A stretch of DNA of 64,000 nt from Sphingopyxis sp. MSC1_008 (GCF_023197165.1 NZ_JALPRD010000004.1:124001-188000), one strand, 5' to 3'; numbered from the stretch's first letter, positions 50,130 through 60,402 are shown. Program-made: numbers and translations. The notes: a model not told the origin generated them from the sequence alone.

Positions 50130-52241
50130 TTAGCGCGTGAAGGCCTGGGCATTGCCCGCATCGACATTGATCATGTTGCCGGTCGACTTCGCCGATGCGT
50201 CGGAGGCGAGAAAATAGACCGCCTCGGCGATGTCCTCGGGAAGGACATCGCGCTTGAGCATCGAGCGCTGCCGATAATGATCCTCAAGCTCCTGGCCGGC
50301 ATCGATGCCATGCGCGCCGGCGCGTTCCTGCCGCCATTCACCGTCCCAGATCTTCGATCCGCGGATCACCGCATCGGGGTTCACGACATTGACGCGGATT
50401 CCGGAAGGCGCGCCTTCGAGCGCAAGGCATCGCGCGAGATGGTTGGCGGCGGCCTTGGCCGATGCATAGGCCGACGCATTGGTGGCGGCGGCGACGGCAT
50501 TTTTCGAGCCGATGAACACGACGCTCGTCCCGCCCTGCTCCTTCATGCGCTTGAGGAGCGGCCATGCCGAGCGGCTGGTGAGGAAATAGCCCTCGGCCAG
50601 CACATCATAATTCTTCTTCCAGAGCGCTATGGTCGTCTCCTCGAGCGGCGCCGAAGAGGCGATGCCGGCGTTGGCGACGAGGATGTCGAGCCCGCCGAAC
50701 TCGCGGGCGCAGGCGTCGAACGCGGCCTGCACCTCCGCCTCGTCAGTCACATCGCAGACAGCCGCGCGCACGACGTCCGGGCTGAACTGCTTCGAAAAGC
50801 CCGCGCGGACCTCTTCGACCGCCGCGCCGTCGCGGTCGGCGAGGAGGACGCAGGCCCCGTCGCGAAGCAGCCGCGCCGCGGTCGCGGCCCCGATGCCGCC
50901 GGCACCGCCGGTGACGAGCGCGATCCGGCCCACCAGCGGCCTGGGCGCGGGCATGCGCTGGAGCTTCGCTTCCTCGAGCAGCCAATATTCGATGTCGAAG
51001 GCTTCCTGCTCGTCGAGTGCGATATAGTCGCCGATCGCCTCGGCGCCGCGCATCACATTGATCGCATTGCCGTAGAATTCGCCGGCGAGGCGCGCGGTCG
51101 TCTTGTCGCCGGCAAAAGTGATGCGCCCGACGCCGGGAACCAGGACGACCACCGGGTTGGGGTCGCGCATGGCCGGCGAATTGGCGCGCCTGCAGCGCTC
51201 ATAATAGGCCGCATAAAGCTCGCGATAATCCGCGATCTGCGCCGCCAGATAGGATTCGTCCTCAAGCCGGGCGGGATCGAGCGTCAGCGGCGCGATCTTG
51301 GTGCGCAGGAAATGGTCGGGGCAGGAGGTGCCGAGCGCGGCCAGCCGCTTGAATTCGACGCTCCCGACGAACTCGAGCGCCTCGGCATCGTCCGAATAAT
51401 GGCCGACCTTGCGGCGCGCGCCGGTCATGAGCCCGCGCAGGCGCGGCATCAGCCCGGCCGCTATGGCGGCGCGGTCGGGATTCGGCGCGACGCGCTGGCC
51501 ACCGAAGGCGGGACGCGCTTCGAGCCGCGCGTTGAGATAGGTGGCGGCGTCGGCGATCAGCCGGACGGTATGCTCGTAGCAGGCCTTGGCGCTGTCGGCC
51601 CAGCAGATGATGCCGTGACCGGCGAGCATGACCCCCTCGACACCGGGATTGGCCTTCACATGATCGCGCAGCTGGACGCCGAGCGTGTAGCCGGGGCGCT
51701 TCCACGGCAACCAGCCGATCTTGCCGCCCCAGATCGCCTTCGTGGCCTCTTCGCCGCCAGAGCTCGCGGCGAGTGCGATAATCGCGTCGGGATGGACATG
51801 GTCGACATGCGCGAAGGGGAGCAGCGAATGGAGCGGGGTGTCGATCGAGGCCGCGCGCCCGTTCAGGTTGAAGGTGCAATGCGGCAGATAGCCGACCATC
51901 TTGTCGTCGTCTTCGGGACCATCATAATGCGTCTCGAGCGACAGGAGCTTGTCCTGATAGAGAGTGGCGAAGCCGTCGAGCTTCATCGAGCCGATGTCGC
52001 CGCCCGAACCCTTCACCCACAGCACCTCGACCTCGGCGCCGGACAGCGGGTCGGTCTCGGTGATTTTCGCCGAAGTATTGCCGCCGCCGAAATTGGTCAC
52101 CGTGAGATCGGACCCGAGGAGGTTCGACCGGTAGAGGAGAAGCTCCGCCGCGCCGAGCTTTGCGGCCACATCATCGTCCCAGCGACTCGTCGGTACGGCG
52201 AAGGGAATAGCGGGCGCGGCAAGCTTTGTCGGGGCGTTCAT
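50130..52241 (-). CDS. Bifunctional rhamnulose-1-phosphate aldolase / short-chain dehydrogenase
   Basis: Protein of 703 aa. The N-terminal class II aldolase domain (residues about 20-430: 'LTVTNFGGGNTSAKI', 'PHCTFNLNGRAASIDTPLHS', 'HVDHVHPDAIIALAAS', 'VMLAGHGIICW') cleaves L-rhamnulose 1-phosphate to dihydroxyacetone phosphate and L-lactaldehyde. The C-terminal short-chain dehydrogenase domain has the cofactor motif 'LVTGGAGGIGAATAARL' and the catalytic 'SAYASAKAAANHLAR' (Tyr-x3-Lys), and probably oxidises lactaldehyde to lactate. This fusion is known as RhaEW in other bacteria. The ATG at 52241 has a TGAGGA ribosome binding site. It is the first gene of the leftward operon, divergent from the kinase, with an operator-like site between them. 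Confidence 0.95.
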   Translation of the reverse strand: MNAPTKLAAPAIPFAVPTSRWDDDVAAKLGAAELLLYRSNLLGSDLTVTNFGGGNTSAKITETDPLSGAEVEVLWVKGSGGDIGSMKLDGFATLYQDKLLSLETHYDGPEDDDKMVGYLPHCTFNLNGRAASIDTPLHSLLPFAHVDHVHPDAIIALAASSGGEEATKAIWGGKIGWLPWKRPGYTLGVQLRDHVKANPGVEGVMLAGHGIICWADSAKACYEHTVRLIADAATYLNARLEARPAFGGQRVAPNPDRAAIAAGLMPRLRGLMTGARRKVGHYSDDAEALEFVGSVEFKRLAALGTSCPDHFLRTKIAPLTLDPARLEDESYLAAQIADYRELYAAYYERCRRANSPAMRDPNPVVVLVPGVGRITFAGDKTTARLAGEFYGNAINVMRGAEAIGDYIALDEQEAFDIEYWLLEEAKLQRMPAPRPLVGRIALVTGGAGGIGAATAARLLRDGACVLLADRDGAAVEEVRAGFSKQFSPDVVRAAVCDVTDEAEVQAAFDACAREFGGLDILVANAGIASSAPLEETTIALWKKNYDVLAEGYFLTSRSAWPLLKRMKEQGGTSVVFIGSKNAVAAATNASAYASAKAAANHLARCLALEGAPSGIRVNVVNPDAVIRGSKIWDGEWRQERAGAHGIDAGQELEDHYRQRSMLKRDVLPEDIAEAVYFLASDASAKSTGNMINVDAGNAQAFTR

Positions 52242-52313
52242 GGCAATCCTCAGGAAGCAGTGGGTCGGCGTTTCGTCGCCTTGCGGCGTCCGTTTAACAA
52301 TTTCGCTAGAAAC

Positions 52314-52331
52314 AATCAACTCTGACTGTTA
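52314..52331. promoter_or_regulatory. Candidate operator of the local regulon (site 7), between divergent rhamnose operons
   Basis: AATCAACTCTGACTGTTA matches the motif ('CTGACTGTT' core with an AnTCAA half). It is placed in the 123-bp gap between the divergent aldolase/rhaI and kinase/lldD operons, where one repressor could control both. Confidence 0.68.
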
Positions 52332-52364
52332 GTAGATTCGCGAATTGGGAGGATCGCAGCAACA

Positions 52365-53759
52365 ATGAGCGCCATCATCGTCATCGATCTGGGCAAGACG
52401 CTGAGCAAGGTCAGCCTCTGGTCGGCCGAGGGCGCCATGCTCGACCGCCAGGTGCGTCCGGCTGCGCCGCGCGAGCTCGGCAGCGTGCGGCGGCTCGACT
52501 CCGACGGAATCGAGACCTGGCTGATCGAAGCACTCGGCCGTTATGCGCGCGAGGATGTCCGCGCGATCATACCGGTCGGCCATGGCGCGGGCGTCGTCGC
52601 GATCGAGGGCGGCTCACCGATCTTTCTTCCCCTCGACTATGAGCAGCCGATCCCCGACCATATCCTCGCCGCCTACCGCGACGAACGCGATCCCTTCACC
52701 GTCACGGGTTCACCCGCCCTGCCCGATGGTCTCAACATGGGGGCGCAGCTCTACTGGATGGACCGGCTCTACCCGCGCGTGATGGCGGGCGCGACGCTTC
52801 TCCCCTGGGCGCAATATTGGGGCTGGTTCCTGACCGGGCGCGCCACCAGCGAAGTCACGAGCCTCGGCTGCCATTCGGATCTGTGGAACCCGCTTCGCGG
52901 CCGCTTCTCACCGCTCGCCGAGCGAATGGGCTGGGCGAAACGCTTCGCACCGCTCGTCAGGGCGAGCGACATTCTGGGTCCGATCCGCGACCAGATTTCG
53001 GCGCGGACGGGTCTCCCCGCCGGGGTCAAAGTATTGGCCGGGTTGCACGATTCCAACGCTGCGCTCCTCGCCGCGCGCGGTTTCCCGGAGATCGCCGACA
53101 ATGAAGCGACCGTGCTGTCGACCGGCACCTGGTTCGTCGCGATGCGGATCACCGCCGAGACGGTCGATACGACGAAGCTCAGCGAACGGCGCGACTGCCT
53201 CGTCAATGTCGACGCTTATGGCAAACCAATTCCCTCGGCGCGCTTCATGGGGGGGCGCGAGATCGAAAGCGTCATCGAAATCGACACGCGCCGCGTCGAT
53301 ATCAAGCCCGATCAACCGAAACTGATCGCGGCGGTCCCCGAGGTGGTGCGGCGCGGCGCGATGATGCGCCCGACGCTCGCCCCGGGTTGCGGTCCTTTCC
53401 CTACCGGCCGGGGCGGATGGATCGGGGAGCCCGACGACTGGTATGAACGGCGTGCCGCCATGTGCCTCTATGCCGCGCTCGTCGCCGACACCTCGCTCTC
53501 GCTGATCGGCAGCCGCGCGCGGCTTCTCGTCGAAGGCCGCTTCGCCGAGGCCGATGTGTTCGTCCAGTCACTTGCCGCGTTGCGCCCCGACACGCAGGTC
53601 TACACCGCGAACGCCCATAATGACGTATCCTTCGGCGCGCTGCGCCTCCTCGATCCTCACCTCGCGCCGCAAGGCGAGCTCGTCCGCGTGCCGCCGTTGA
53701 AGGCCGACATCGCGGCCTATGCGGACCGCTGGCGCGCTGAAGTCGGGGTCTTCGCATGA
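52365..53759 (+). CDS. FGGY-family carbohydrate kinase, probable L-rhamnulokinase
   Basis: Protein of 464 aa starting [20 protein letters not shown], with a GGGAGGA ribosome binding site. The FGGY fold is seen in 'IDLGKT' (phosphate 1), '[15 protein letters not shown]' with the catalytic Asp, '[12 protein letters not shown]' (phosphate 2) and '[18 protein letters not shown]' (adenosine). The family covers many sugars; the partner genes (rhaI, rhamnulose-1-phosphate aldolase) make L-rhamnulose the probable substrate, so it would be RhaB/RhaK by role. It opens the rightward operon and overlaps lldD as ATGA. Control by the operator-like site at 52314-52331 is inferred. Confidence 0.88.
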   Translation: MSAIIVIDLGKTLSKVSLWSAEGAMLDRQVRPAAPRELGSVRRLDSDGIETWLIEALGRYAREDVRAIIPVGHGAGVVAIEGGSPIFLPLDYEQPIPDHILAAYRDERDPFTVTGSPALPDGLNMGAQLYWMDRLYPRVMAGATLLPWAQYWGWFLTGRATSEVTSLGCHSDLWNPLRGRFSPLAERMGWAKRFAPLVRASDILGPIRDQISARTGLPAGVKVLAGLHDSNAALLAARGFPEIADNEATVLSTGTWFVAMRITAETVDTTKLSERRDCLVNVDAYGKPIPSARFMGGREIESVIEIDTRRVDIKPDQPKLIAAVPEVVRRGAMMRPTLAPGCGPFPTGRGGWIGEPDDWYERRAAMCLYAALVADTSLSLIGSRARLLVEGRFAEADVFVQSLAALRPDTQVYTANAHNDVSFGALRLLDPHLAPQGELVRVPPLKADIAAYADRWRAEVGVFA

Positions 53760-54910
53760 CCCCTGCAAGCGTCAGCGATTTTCGCGAGGCGGCGCGGCGG
53801 CGCCTGCCGCGCTTTCTTTTCGAATATATCGACGGCGGCTCCTACGCCGAGGTGACGCTGCGCAACAATGTCGAGGACCTGGCGGCGATCGCGCTGCGCC
53901 AGCGCGTCCTGCGCGACGTTTCCAAGCTCGATCTTTCCACCGAATTATTCGGCCAGCAATTGGCGCTCCCGGTGGCGCTCGCGCCGATCGGACTTGCCGG
54001 ACTCAATGCCCGCCGCGGCGAATGCCAGGCGGTGCGCGCGGCCAATGCTGCCGGTATCCCCTTCACCCTTTCGACCGTTTCGGCGTGCGACATCGGCGAG
54101 GTCGCACGCGCCGCGCGCGCGCCCTTCTGGTTCCAGCTCTACATGATCCGCGATCGCGCCTTCATGCGCGACCTCCTCGCCCAGGCGGCATCGGCGGGAT
54201 GCTCGGCGCTCGTCTTCACCGTCGACATGCCCGTTCCCGGGTCGCGCTACCGCGACTATCGCACCGGCCTCGCGGGCGCGCCGGGCCTCGCCGGCGCCGC
54301 GCGGCGGGCGCTGCAGGCGATGGTCCGGCCGCGCTGGGCATGGGATGTCGGCGTTCGGGGCCGGCCGCACGCGCTGGGCAATGTCGCGCCGGTTCTCGGC
54401 GGCAAGACCGGCATCGAGGATTTCTTCGCCTGGATGCGGGCCAATTTCGACCCGTCGATCAGCTGGCGCGACCTCGATTTCCTTCGCGCCGAATGGAAAG
54501 GTCCGCTGATCATCAAGGGCCTGCTCGATCCCGAGGACGCGCGCGAAGCCGCCGAGCTCGGCGCCGACGGCATCGTCGTGTCGAACCATGGCGGTCGCCA
54601 GCTCGACGGGGTCCTCTCTAGTGCGCGCGCCCTTCCGCCGATCGCCGACGCGGTCGGCGACCGGCTCGCCATTCTCGCCGACGGCGGCGTGCGGTCGGGG
54701 CTCGACGTCGTGCGGATGCTCGCGCTCGGCGCCAAGGGCGTGCTGCTCGGCCGGGCATGGGCCTATGCCCTCGCCGCGGGCGGCGAGGCCGGGGTCACGC
54801 GCATGCTGCAGCTTATCGAAGCCGAGATGCGGGTCGCGATGGCGCTGACCGGCACGCGGCGCATCAAAGACATCAACGAGGACATATTAGTGGGAAGGGA
54901 CAGCCGATGA
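53756..54910 (+). CDS. lldD: FMN-dependent L-lactate dehydrogenase
   Basis: Protein of 384 aa of the alpha-hydroxyacid oxidase family. Key patterns: '[20 protein letters not shown]' near the start, '[15 protein letters not shown]', '[14 protein letters not shown]', and the active-site strand '[13 protein letters not shown]' with the catalytic His and substrate-binding Arg, then '[20 protein letters not shown]' for FMN phosphate. It oxidises L-lactate to pyruvate at the membrane. In this operon it would take the lactate made from rhamnose-derived lactaldehyde. It overlaps the kinase upstream and the transporter downstream, each by ATGA. Confidence 0.94.
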   Translation: MTPASVSDFREAARRRLPRFLFEYIDGGSYAEVTLRNNVEDLAAIALRQRVLRDVSKLDLSTELFGQQLALPVALAPIGLAGLNARRGECQAVRAANAAGIPFTLSTVSACDIGEVARAARAPFWFQLYMIRDRAFMRDLLAQAASAGCSALVFTVDMPVPGSRYRDYRTGLAGAPGLAGAARRALQAMVRPRWAWDVGVRGRPHALGNVAPVLGGKTGIEDFFAWMRANFDPSISWRDLDFLRAEWKGPLIIKGLLDPEDAREAAELGADGIVVSNHGGRQLDGVLSSARALPPIADAVGDRLAILADGGVRSGLDVVRMLALGAKGVLLGRAWAYALAAGGEAGVTRMLQLIEAEMRVAMALTGTRRIKDINEDILVGRDSR

Positions 54911-56169
54911 GCAGCCAGGCCTTGGACGGGGAAGAGCCCCAGACCGACAATTGGAGGAACACGATCCTCGCCGGTCTCGCCAATTATATCGACGCCGGGT
55001 CGATCGTCGCTGGCGCCGCGGCGCTCGCGCTGTGGAAGGAATTCTACAATCTCTCGAATGATTTTGTCGGCCTCATCGCCGCCTTCGGACCGAATGCGAT
55101 CGGCGCCGGCATCGGCGCGCTGATCGGCGGCTGGCTCTGCGACAAACTCGGGCGCAAGCGGATCTACCAATATGACATGCTCGTCTACGCGCTGGGCATG
55201 GGCATGCTCGTTTTCGCGGTGGCGCCATGGATGATCGTTACCGGTTTCCTGATCGTCGGCCTCGCGGTGGGCGCAGACATTCCGGCCAGCTGGTCGCTGA
55301 TCGCCGAAGAAGCCCCCGACAAGCGGCGCGGCAAGCATAGCGGCGTCGCGCAGGTCCTCTGGTATCTCGGCCCCGTCGTGGTCCTCCTGATGAGCCTCGC
55401 GCTCACCGATCTTGGCATTCTCGGCGCGCGTATCGTCTTCGCGCATCTCATGATCATCGCGCTCGGCCTGATGCTGCTCCGCCGCAAGATGCGCGAAAGC
55501 CGGCGCTGGGAAGAGACGCAGACGAGCGCGAAGCCGCGCCTGCCGGTATCGACGCTCTTCAAGCAGCCCTATCTGGGATCGATCCTGGGCCTCGTCGGCA
55601 TGTACGGCTTCTGGAACCTGTGGGCCGGGACGAACGGCTTCTTCTTTCCCTATATTCTCCAGACGCTCGACGTCGCCGATCAGGCGGGCAGCGTCGCGAT
55701 CCAGGCGCTGAGCTTCGCGATCGGCATGGGGTCGATTTATTTCGTCTTCATGCGCCTGTCGGACAAGGTCAACCAGCGCACTCTCTTCATCGTCTCGGCG
55801 TTGATCCAGATCGTCGGCATGGCGCTGCTCGCGGTGTTTCCGCTGGGGGTCGGCATAGCGCTCCTCCACGTCTTCCTGCTGCAGTTCGGCGGCGGCTTCG
55901 GCGCCCAGAGCTTCTTCCAGCTCTGGAGCTCGGAGATGTTTCCGACAGAATTGCGCGCCACGGCGCAGGGGCTCTGCTTCGCGGTCGTGCGTATCTGCCT
56001 CGGCTTCTTCAGCTTCTTTGTGCCGGCGCTTGCCGCGACCGGTTTTACCAACCTTGCGTGGATCCTCACCGGATTCCTTGTCGTGAGCGGCCTCATCGGA
56101 GCCTTTTGGGCACCGCGCAACGAAGGCAAGTCGCTCGAGGAGCTTGAGCACGAACGCCAGCCGGCCTGA
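54907..56169 (+). CDS. MFS transporter, probable rhamnose carrier
   Basis: Protein of 420 aa with about 12 transmembrane segments. The sugar-porter-like loop motif '[20 protein letters not shown]' between segments 2 and 3, and '[20 protein letters not shown]' after segment 4, place it in the sugar/metabolite-H+ symporter group. The C-terminal half has '[19 protein letters not shown]'. It starts within the lldD stop (ATGA). Its place in the kinase-lldD operon suggests uptake of L-rhamnose or a rhamnoside across the inner membrane. Specificity cannot be read from the sequence. Confidence 0.9.
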   Translation: MSSQALDGEEPQTDNWRNTILAGLANYIDAGSIVAGAAALALWKEFYNLSNDFVGLIAAFGPNAIGAGIGALIGGWLCDKLGRKRIYQYDMLVYALGMGMLVFAVAPWMIVTGFLIVGLAVGADIPASWSLIAEEAPDKRRGKHSGVAQVLWYLGPVVVLLMSLALTDLGILGARIVFAHLMIIALGLMLLRRKMRESRRWEETQTSAKPRLPVSTLFKQPYLGSILGLVGMYGFWNLWAGTNGFFFPYILQTLDVADQAGSVAIQALSFAIGMGSIYFVFMRLSDKVNQRTLFIVSALIQIVGMALLAVFPLGVGIALLHVFLLQFGGGFGAQSFFQLWSSEMFPTELRATAQGLCFAVVRICLGFFSFFVPALAATGFTNLAWILTGFLVVSGLIGAFWAPRNEGKSLEELEHERQPA

Positions 56170-56262
56170 TTTTGTAATCCCCGCTCCTTGCAATGGGGGG
56201 GATTGTCGGCGCGTGGTCCGAATGCGACCCTCGGATCACGCGTCGGCCTATGGAGAGATGAT

Positions 56263-57885
56263 ATGACTGACTACGCAACCGCCTATGCGGGTTTCGACCT
56301 CGCAGCGGCGCAATCGATCTTTTCGCGGCCGATCGCGAGCGGTATCAATGCCGCCGAGGAATGCTGCGACCGCTGGTGCGGCGCCGACCGCGTCGCGCTG
56401 CGCTGGGCCGGCGATCAAGGCCAGCGCGAGGACTGGACGTTCGAGCAGCTGCGAGACGCGTCGTCGCGGCTCGCCAATCTTCTCGCCGGCCACGGCATCG
56501 TCGCCGGCGACCGGATCGCGGGCTTGCTCCCCCGCACCCCGATGCTGCTCATCACAATTCTCGCGGCGTGGCGCCTCGGCGCGGTGTATCAGCCGCTGTT
56601 CACCGCTTTCGGGCCCAAGGCGATCGAGCACCGCCTCCAGGCCGCGGGCACGCGCGCTGTCATTACCGACCCTCTCAACCGCCCGAAACTCGCCGGCATC
56701 GCGCACAATGCCCTCATCCTGGTGACCGAGCCGGCTGCGGCCGGCGAGGCAAGCGATATCGATCTCGGCGCCGCGCTCGAAGCGCTGTCGCCGGACTTTG
56801 TTCCGGTTCGCCGATCCGCGGAAGAGCCCTTTCTTATCATGTTCACGTCGGGGACGACGGGTGCGCCCAAATCGCTCACCGTGCCGCTGAAAGCGATCGC
56901 GGCGTTCGCCGCCTATATGCGCGATGCCGTCGGGCTCGAGCCGGGCGACAATTTCTGGAACGTCGCCGACCCCGGCTGGGCCTATGGTCTCTATTATGCC
57001 GTCACCGGGCCGCTCGCGCTGGGGCACACGACGCATTTCTACAGCGGCGCCTTCACCGCCGAGAGCACGGTCTCGATGATCGGCGAGTTCGGCATCACCA
57101 ATCTCGCCGGCTCACCGACCGCCTATCGCCTCCTGATGGCCGCCGGCCCCGAAGTCGTCGCTCCGGTCAAGGGACGCCTTCGCGCGGTCAGCAGCGCCGG
57201 CGAGGCGCTCAATCCGGAGGTCGCACGCTGGTTCGCCGAGCATCTCGATACCCGGGTTCTCGACCATTATGGCCAGACCGAGCTTGGCATGGTGGTTGCC
57301 AATCATCATCGCCTCGGACATGCGATCACGTCGGGCTCCGCCGGCTTTCCGGTGCCCGGCCACCGCGTCGTGGTGGTCGACGAAGCGGGCGAGGAGCTTG
57401 CGCCGCACGTACCGGGCGTGCTTGCCGTCGATCGGGAGAATTCGCCGCTCTTCTGGTTCGCCGGCTACGAGCAAGGCGGCGACGCCGATGCGGGACGATA
57501 TTATCGCAGCGGCGATATCGTCGAACGGAATGAGGATGGAAGCCTCAGCTTCGTCGGCCGGGCCGACGATGTCATCACCTCTTCGGGCTACCGGATCGGT
57601 CCCTTCGACGTCGAAAGCGCCCTCGTCGAGCATCCGGCGGTGGTCGAAGCGGCGGTGGTCGGCAAACCCGATCCCGAGCGCACCGAAATCGTGAAGGCCT
57701 TTGTCGTCCTGGCCGCCGGCCAAAGCGCATCGGACACGCTTGCGCGCGAGCTTCAGCAACATGTGCGCGCTCGCCTCTCCGCGCATGCCTATCCGCGCGA
57801 GATCGAATTTCTTGCCGATCTTCCGAAAACCCCGAGCGGCAAGGTCCAACGCTTCCTGCTGCGCGCGCGCGACAAGGTCGACTGA
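56263..57885 (+). CDS. Acyl-CoA synthetase (AMP-forming, acetyl-CoA synthetase-like)
   Basis: Protein of 540 aa starting MTDYATAYAGFDLAAAQSIF, with a GGAGAG ribosome binding site. The adenylation motifs are clear: 'FLIMFTSGTTGAPKSLTVPL' (P-loop-like), 'LDHYGQTELGMVV', 'YYRSGDIVERNEDGSLSFVG', and the C-terminal Lys in 'KTPSGKVQRFLLR'. It activates a short or medium carboxylic acid to its CoA ester; acetate or a short acid freed by the nearby esterases is a reasonable but unproven substrate. It follows the transporter by 93 bases in the same direction and is closed by a hairpin at 57893-57912. Confidence 0.92.
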   Translation: MTDYATAYAGFDLAAAQSIFSRPIASGINAAEECCDRWCGADRVALRWAGDQGQREDWTFEQLRDASSRLANLLAGHGIVAGDRIAGLLPRTPMLLITILAAWRLGAVYQPLFTAFGPKAIEHRLQAAGTRAVITDPLNRPKLAGIAHNALILVTEPAAAGEASDIDLGAALEALSPDFVPVRRSAEEPFLIMFTSGTTGAPKSLTVPLKAIAAFAAYMRDAVGLEPGDNFWNVADPGWAYGLYYAVTGPLALGHTTHFYSGAFTAESTVSMIGEFGITNLAGSPTAYRLLMAAGPEVVAPVKGRLRAVSSAGEALNPEVARWFAEHLDTRVLDHYGQTELGMVVANHHRLGHAITSGSAGFPVPGHRVVVVDEAGEELAPHVPGVLAVDRENSPLFWFAGYEQGGDADAGRYYRSGDIVERNEDGSLSFVGRADDVITSSGYRIGPFDVESALVEHPAVVEAAVVGKPDPERTEIVKAFVVLAAGQSASDTLARELQQHVRARLSAHAYPREIEFLADLPKTPSGKVQRFLLRARDKVD

Positions 57886-57892
57886 CTGCGGA

Positions 57893-57912
57893 GGGCGCCG
57901 CAACCGGCGCCC
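57893..57912 (+). terminator. Hairpin after the acyl-CoA synthetase gene
   Basis: GGGCGCCG (57893-57900) pairs with CGGCGCCC (57905-57912) over CAAC, eight bases after the stop. No T-run follows, so it is a weak terminator candidate. Confidence 0.5.
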
Positions 57913-57950
57913 GGACGCGGCGGCGCGAAGCGATCGAGCCAGTTACTTAT

Positions 57951-57968
57951 AGTCAGCATTGATTGTTT
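57951..57968 (+). promoter_or_regulatory. Candidate operator of the local regulon (site 8)
   Basis: AGTCAGCATTGATTGTTT matches the motif with 'TTGATTGTTT' in place of 'TGACTGTTT'. It lies 66 bases upstream of the membrane-anchored esterase at 58035. Confidence 0.6.
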
Positions 57969-58034
57969 TTGATATGCTCGGTGCCTTGCCGCGAACGGGC
58001 TCGGCCAAGTCGAATATCGAGGGGAGAAAACCGG

Positions 58035-59225
58035 ATGCGGGGCATGTTGGGCAGAATCTTGCGGGGCGTGGGCTATCTCATCCTCTTGATCTGCGCCGCG
58101 GCGGCACTGCTGTCGCTTCCGCGCGGCGGGATCGAATGGCGCTATGCCGGTCAGATCGTCGTCGCCTTTATCGGTGGCCCCCTGCTCGTCGTCCTGATCG
58201 CGGGGGCCGGTCTCGCCTTCTGGCGCTGGCGCCGCACCCGCGACCGGCTTGCGCTTGCAGTGTCGATCGCGGCCGGTCTCGGGGTTACGGCCTGCGCCTT
58301 CACGATGGGGGGCCATATCGCAGCTGCGCAACGACACGACATCTCGATCGATTACGCCCGCCTGCTGTGGCCCGGACCCCTTCGCTATGACGGCCCCGAG
58401 CCCGAGCGCTTCACCTATGACCGGTTCGAAGGCGAACCGGTCGAGATGGTCGTATACCGGCCCACGCGAAGTGCATCGGGAAAAAAGGCGCCGGTGCTGG
58501 TCTACGTCCATGGCGGCGGCTGGATGGGCGGCGACGCGAGCGCCCGGCATGGCGATCTCCAATGGTTCGCACGTCAGGGCTATATCGCGATCGGCGTCAA
58601 CTACAGCCTTTCCTCGTCGAAACGCCATCTGTGGGACGTCGTGCAGCCGCAAGTCGCCTGCGCCTTGTCATTTATCGGCAAAAATTCCGATCGCTTCGGA
58701 GCCGATCCGCAGCGCATGGTCCTTTTCGGCGAATCGGCGGGCGGCAACCTCGTCCTCAACATAGGCGGGATGACCCATCGCGGCGCGCTGCCGAGCCGCT
58801 GCGGCGGTAGCGTCCCCAGGATCGCGGCAACGGTGTCCATCTATCCGCCGGTCGATCTGGTCGCGCTCTATGGTCATGCCCCCTCGCGCCATTTCGCCGT
58901 CGCTTACACCGGCGGATCGCCGCGCCAATTTCCTGCGCGCTACGCCGCGGTGTCGCCGCTCACCGACGTGGCCGCTCCCGCGCCCCCGACGCTTATCCTC
59001 ACCGGGCTTGACGACAGTCTCGTGCCGGTCCGCGATATTCTGGGCTATGTCCGGCGCGCCAAGGCGGCCGGGCAGCCGATCGAGCTCATCACCGTGCCGC
59101 GCGCCGGCCATGGCTTCGACGGCATCCCAGGCAGCATCGGACACCAGATCGTTCGAAAGGCGACAATGGCGTTTCTGAAGCGGCAAGGCCTCGCCCCCGC
59201 CCACCCCACCACAAGCAAACCCTGA
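58035..59225 (+). CDS. Membrane-anchored HSL-type esterase (paralogue)
   Basis: Protein of 396 aa starting MRGMLGRILRGVGYLILLIC, with a GGGGAG ribosome binding site. Three N-terminal transmembrane segments precede an alpha/beta hydrolase domain with 'VYVHGGGWMGGDASARHGDL' (oxyanion hole), nucleophile elbow 'LFGESAGGNLVLN', acid in 'LTGLDDSLVP' and His in 'PRAGHGFDGIPG'. It is the counterpart of 33708-34928. It lies between the acyl-CoA synthetase operon and a second esterase 20 bases downstream. With the GH106 gene close by, ester removal from a rhamnoside is inferred. Confidence 0.9.
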   Translation: MRGMLGRILRGVGYLILLICAAAALLSLPRGGIEWRYAGQIVVAFIGGPLLVVLIAGAGLAFWRWRRTRDRLALAVSIAAGLGVTACAFTMGGHIAAAQRHDISIDYARLLWPGPLRYDGPEPERFTYDRFEGEPVEMVVYRPTRSASGKKAPVLVYVHGGGWMGGDASARHGDLQWFARQGYIAIGVNYSLSSSKRHLWDVVQPQVACALSFIGKNSDRFGADPQRMVLFGESAGGNLVLNIGGMTHRGALPSRCGGSVPRIAATVSIYPPVDLVALYGHAPSRHFAVAYTGGSPRQFPARYAAVSPLTDVAAPAPPTLILTGLDDSLVPVRDILGYVRRAKAAGQPIELITVPRAGHGFDGIPGSIGHQIVRKATMAFLKRQGLAPAHPTTSKP

Positions 59226-59245
59226 TCCTGCTGGAGCAAACGGCC

Positions 59246-60349
59246 ATGGACGCTAATCAAATCCGACCCAAATCGCGGCTTCGCCGCTTTCTCAAATGGA
59301 CGCTGCTCGGTCTGGTCGGGCTTGTGGCCTTGCTGGTGGTCGCGGGTCTCCTCGTCGCGAACAGCCAGGACGGTACGGTCCGGCTTCTCCAGTCCTATCT
59401 CTATTCGCAATGGGGCTATCCGGCCAATTCGTTCGAGCCCCGCTCGGCCTATGCGGACAAGCTACGGCCCGATGGCGTGCGCATCCGCAGCAACGTCCGC
59501 TATGGAACGCGTTATCCCAACAGTTTCCTCGACATCTGGTATCCATCGGCTGACGACCGCATCACCCGGCCGACCATTATCTATATTCACGGCGGCGGCT
59601 TTTTCATGGGTGACAAGGTCGAGGGCGATCCGCTCGCGGCCGGCCGTTCGAACGCCGCCGGAACAGGCATCGATACGCTGGTGAAGGCCGGCTTCAACGT
59701 CGTCAGCATCGATTATGCCCTCGCGCCCGCCTATCGATATCCGGTTCCGCTGCGGCAACTCGACGCGGCGATCGCACACCTGTCGGCCAACGCCGAGCGC
59801 TACGGCCTCGACATGAAGAATGTCATCATCATGGGCGGCAGCGCGGGAGCACAGATGTCCGCGCAATATGGCTTGCTCCTGTCGAACCCCGGCTATGCGA
59901 AAGATGTCGGCATCCAGCCATCGATTGCGCGGAGCAGCGTCAAGGGCCTGGTGATCTTCGCCGCGCCGATGAAGGTATCGGGCTTCGGATGGCGCATGAA
60001 TGCGATGATGTGGGCCTATCTCGGCACGAAGGACCTCGAATCCAGCAAGCAAGCGCTGCAGATGGACCTCGTTCCGAACATTGGCCCCGACTATCCGCCG
60101 ACCTATGTCACCGACGGCAACCAGCCCGACACCTTCCCCACGCACGCCAAGGCGATGGCGGCCAAGTTGCGCGAGCAGAAGGTCGACCATGTCTTCAACT
60201 ATTATGAGGAAGATGTGGCGCGGCTCGATCATGGCTATACCGCGCGCCTCGATACGAAGCAGGGCCGTGAGAATATGGACCGGGCGATCGCCTTCATCCG
60301 CGAGCGCACGCTCGGCCTCCAGGCGCCGGTCGCGGGGCCCAAAAGCTGA
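59246..60349 (+). CDS. Membrane-anchored alpha/beta hydrolase (HSL-type esterase)
   Basis: Protein of 367 aa starting MDANQIRPKSRLRRFLKWTL. One N-terminal membrane anchor (residues 14-40, 'LLGLVGLVALLVVAGLLVA') precedes the hydrolase domain: 'IIYIHGGGFFMGDKVEGD' (HGGG), nucleophile elbow 'IIMGGSAGAQMSAQYG', acid in 'TYVTDGNQPDTFPTHAKAM' or nearby, and His in 'ARLDHGYTARL'. It starts 20 bases after the preceding esterase and is co-transcribed with it. It differs from the first esterase in having 'GGSAGA' instead of 'GESAGG'. The substrate is unknown. Confidence 0.88.
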   Translation: MDANQIRPKSRLRRFLKWTLLGLVGLVALLVVAGLLVANSQDGTVRLLQSYLYSQWGYPANSFEPRSAYADKLRPDGVRIRSNVRYGTRYPNSFLDIWYPSADDRITRPTIIYIHGGGFFMGDKVEGDPLAAGRSNAAGTGIDTLVKAGFNVVSIDYALAPAYRYPVPLRQLDAAIAHLSANAERYGLDMKNVIIMGGSAGAQMSAQYGLLLSNPGYAKDVGIQPSIARSSVKGLVIFAAPMKVSGFGWRMNAMMWAYLGTKDLESSKQALQMDLVPNIGPDYPPTYVTDGNQPDTFPTHAKAMAAKLREQKVDHVFNYYEEDVARLDHGYTARLDTKQGRENMDRAIAFIRERTLGLQAPVAGPKS

Positions 60350-60384
60350 AGGACAAAGCCGGGTTTCGGGCGGTCGCAACTTAC

Positions 60385-60402
60385 AAGCATCATTGACTGC
60401 TA
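60385..60402 (+). promoter_or_regulatory. Candidate operator of the local regulon (site 9) with promoter
   Basis: AAGCATCATTGACTGCTA matches the motif, and its TTGACT (60394-60399) is followed at 16 bases by TATGGT, a plausible -10. It is 64 bases upstream of the GH106 start, so repressor binding here would cover the -35 region. Confidence 0.65.

Noticed and set aside
50049..52325. Rightward 758-aa frame opposite the aldolase fusion gene
   Set aside because: No domain, antisense to two well-defined enzymes.
54763..56193. Leftward 476-aa frame opposite the MFS transporter
   Set aside because: Glu/Arg/Ala-rich shadow of membrane-segment codons.
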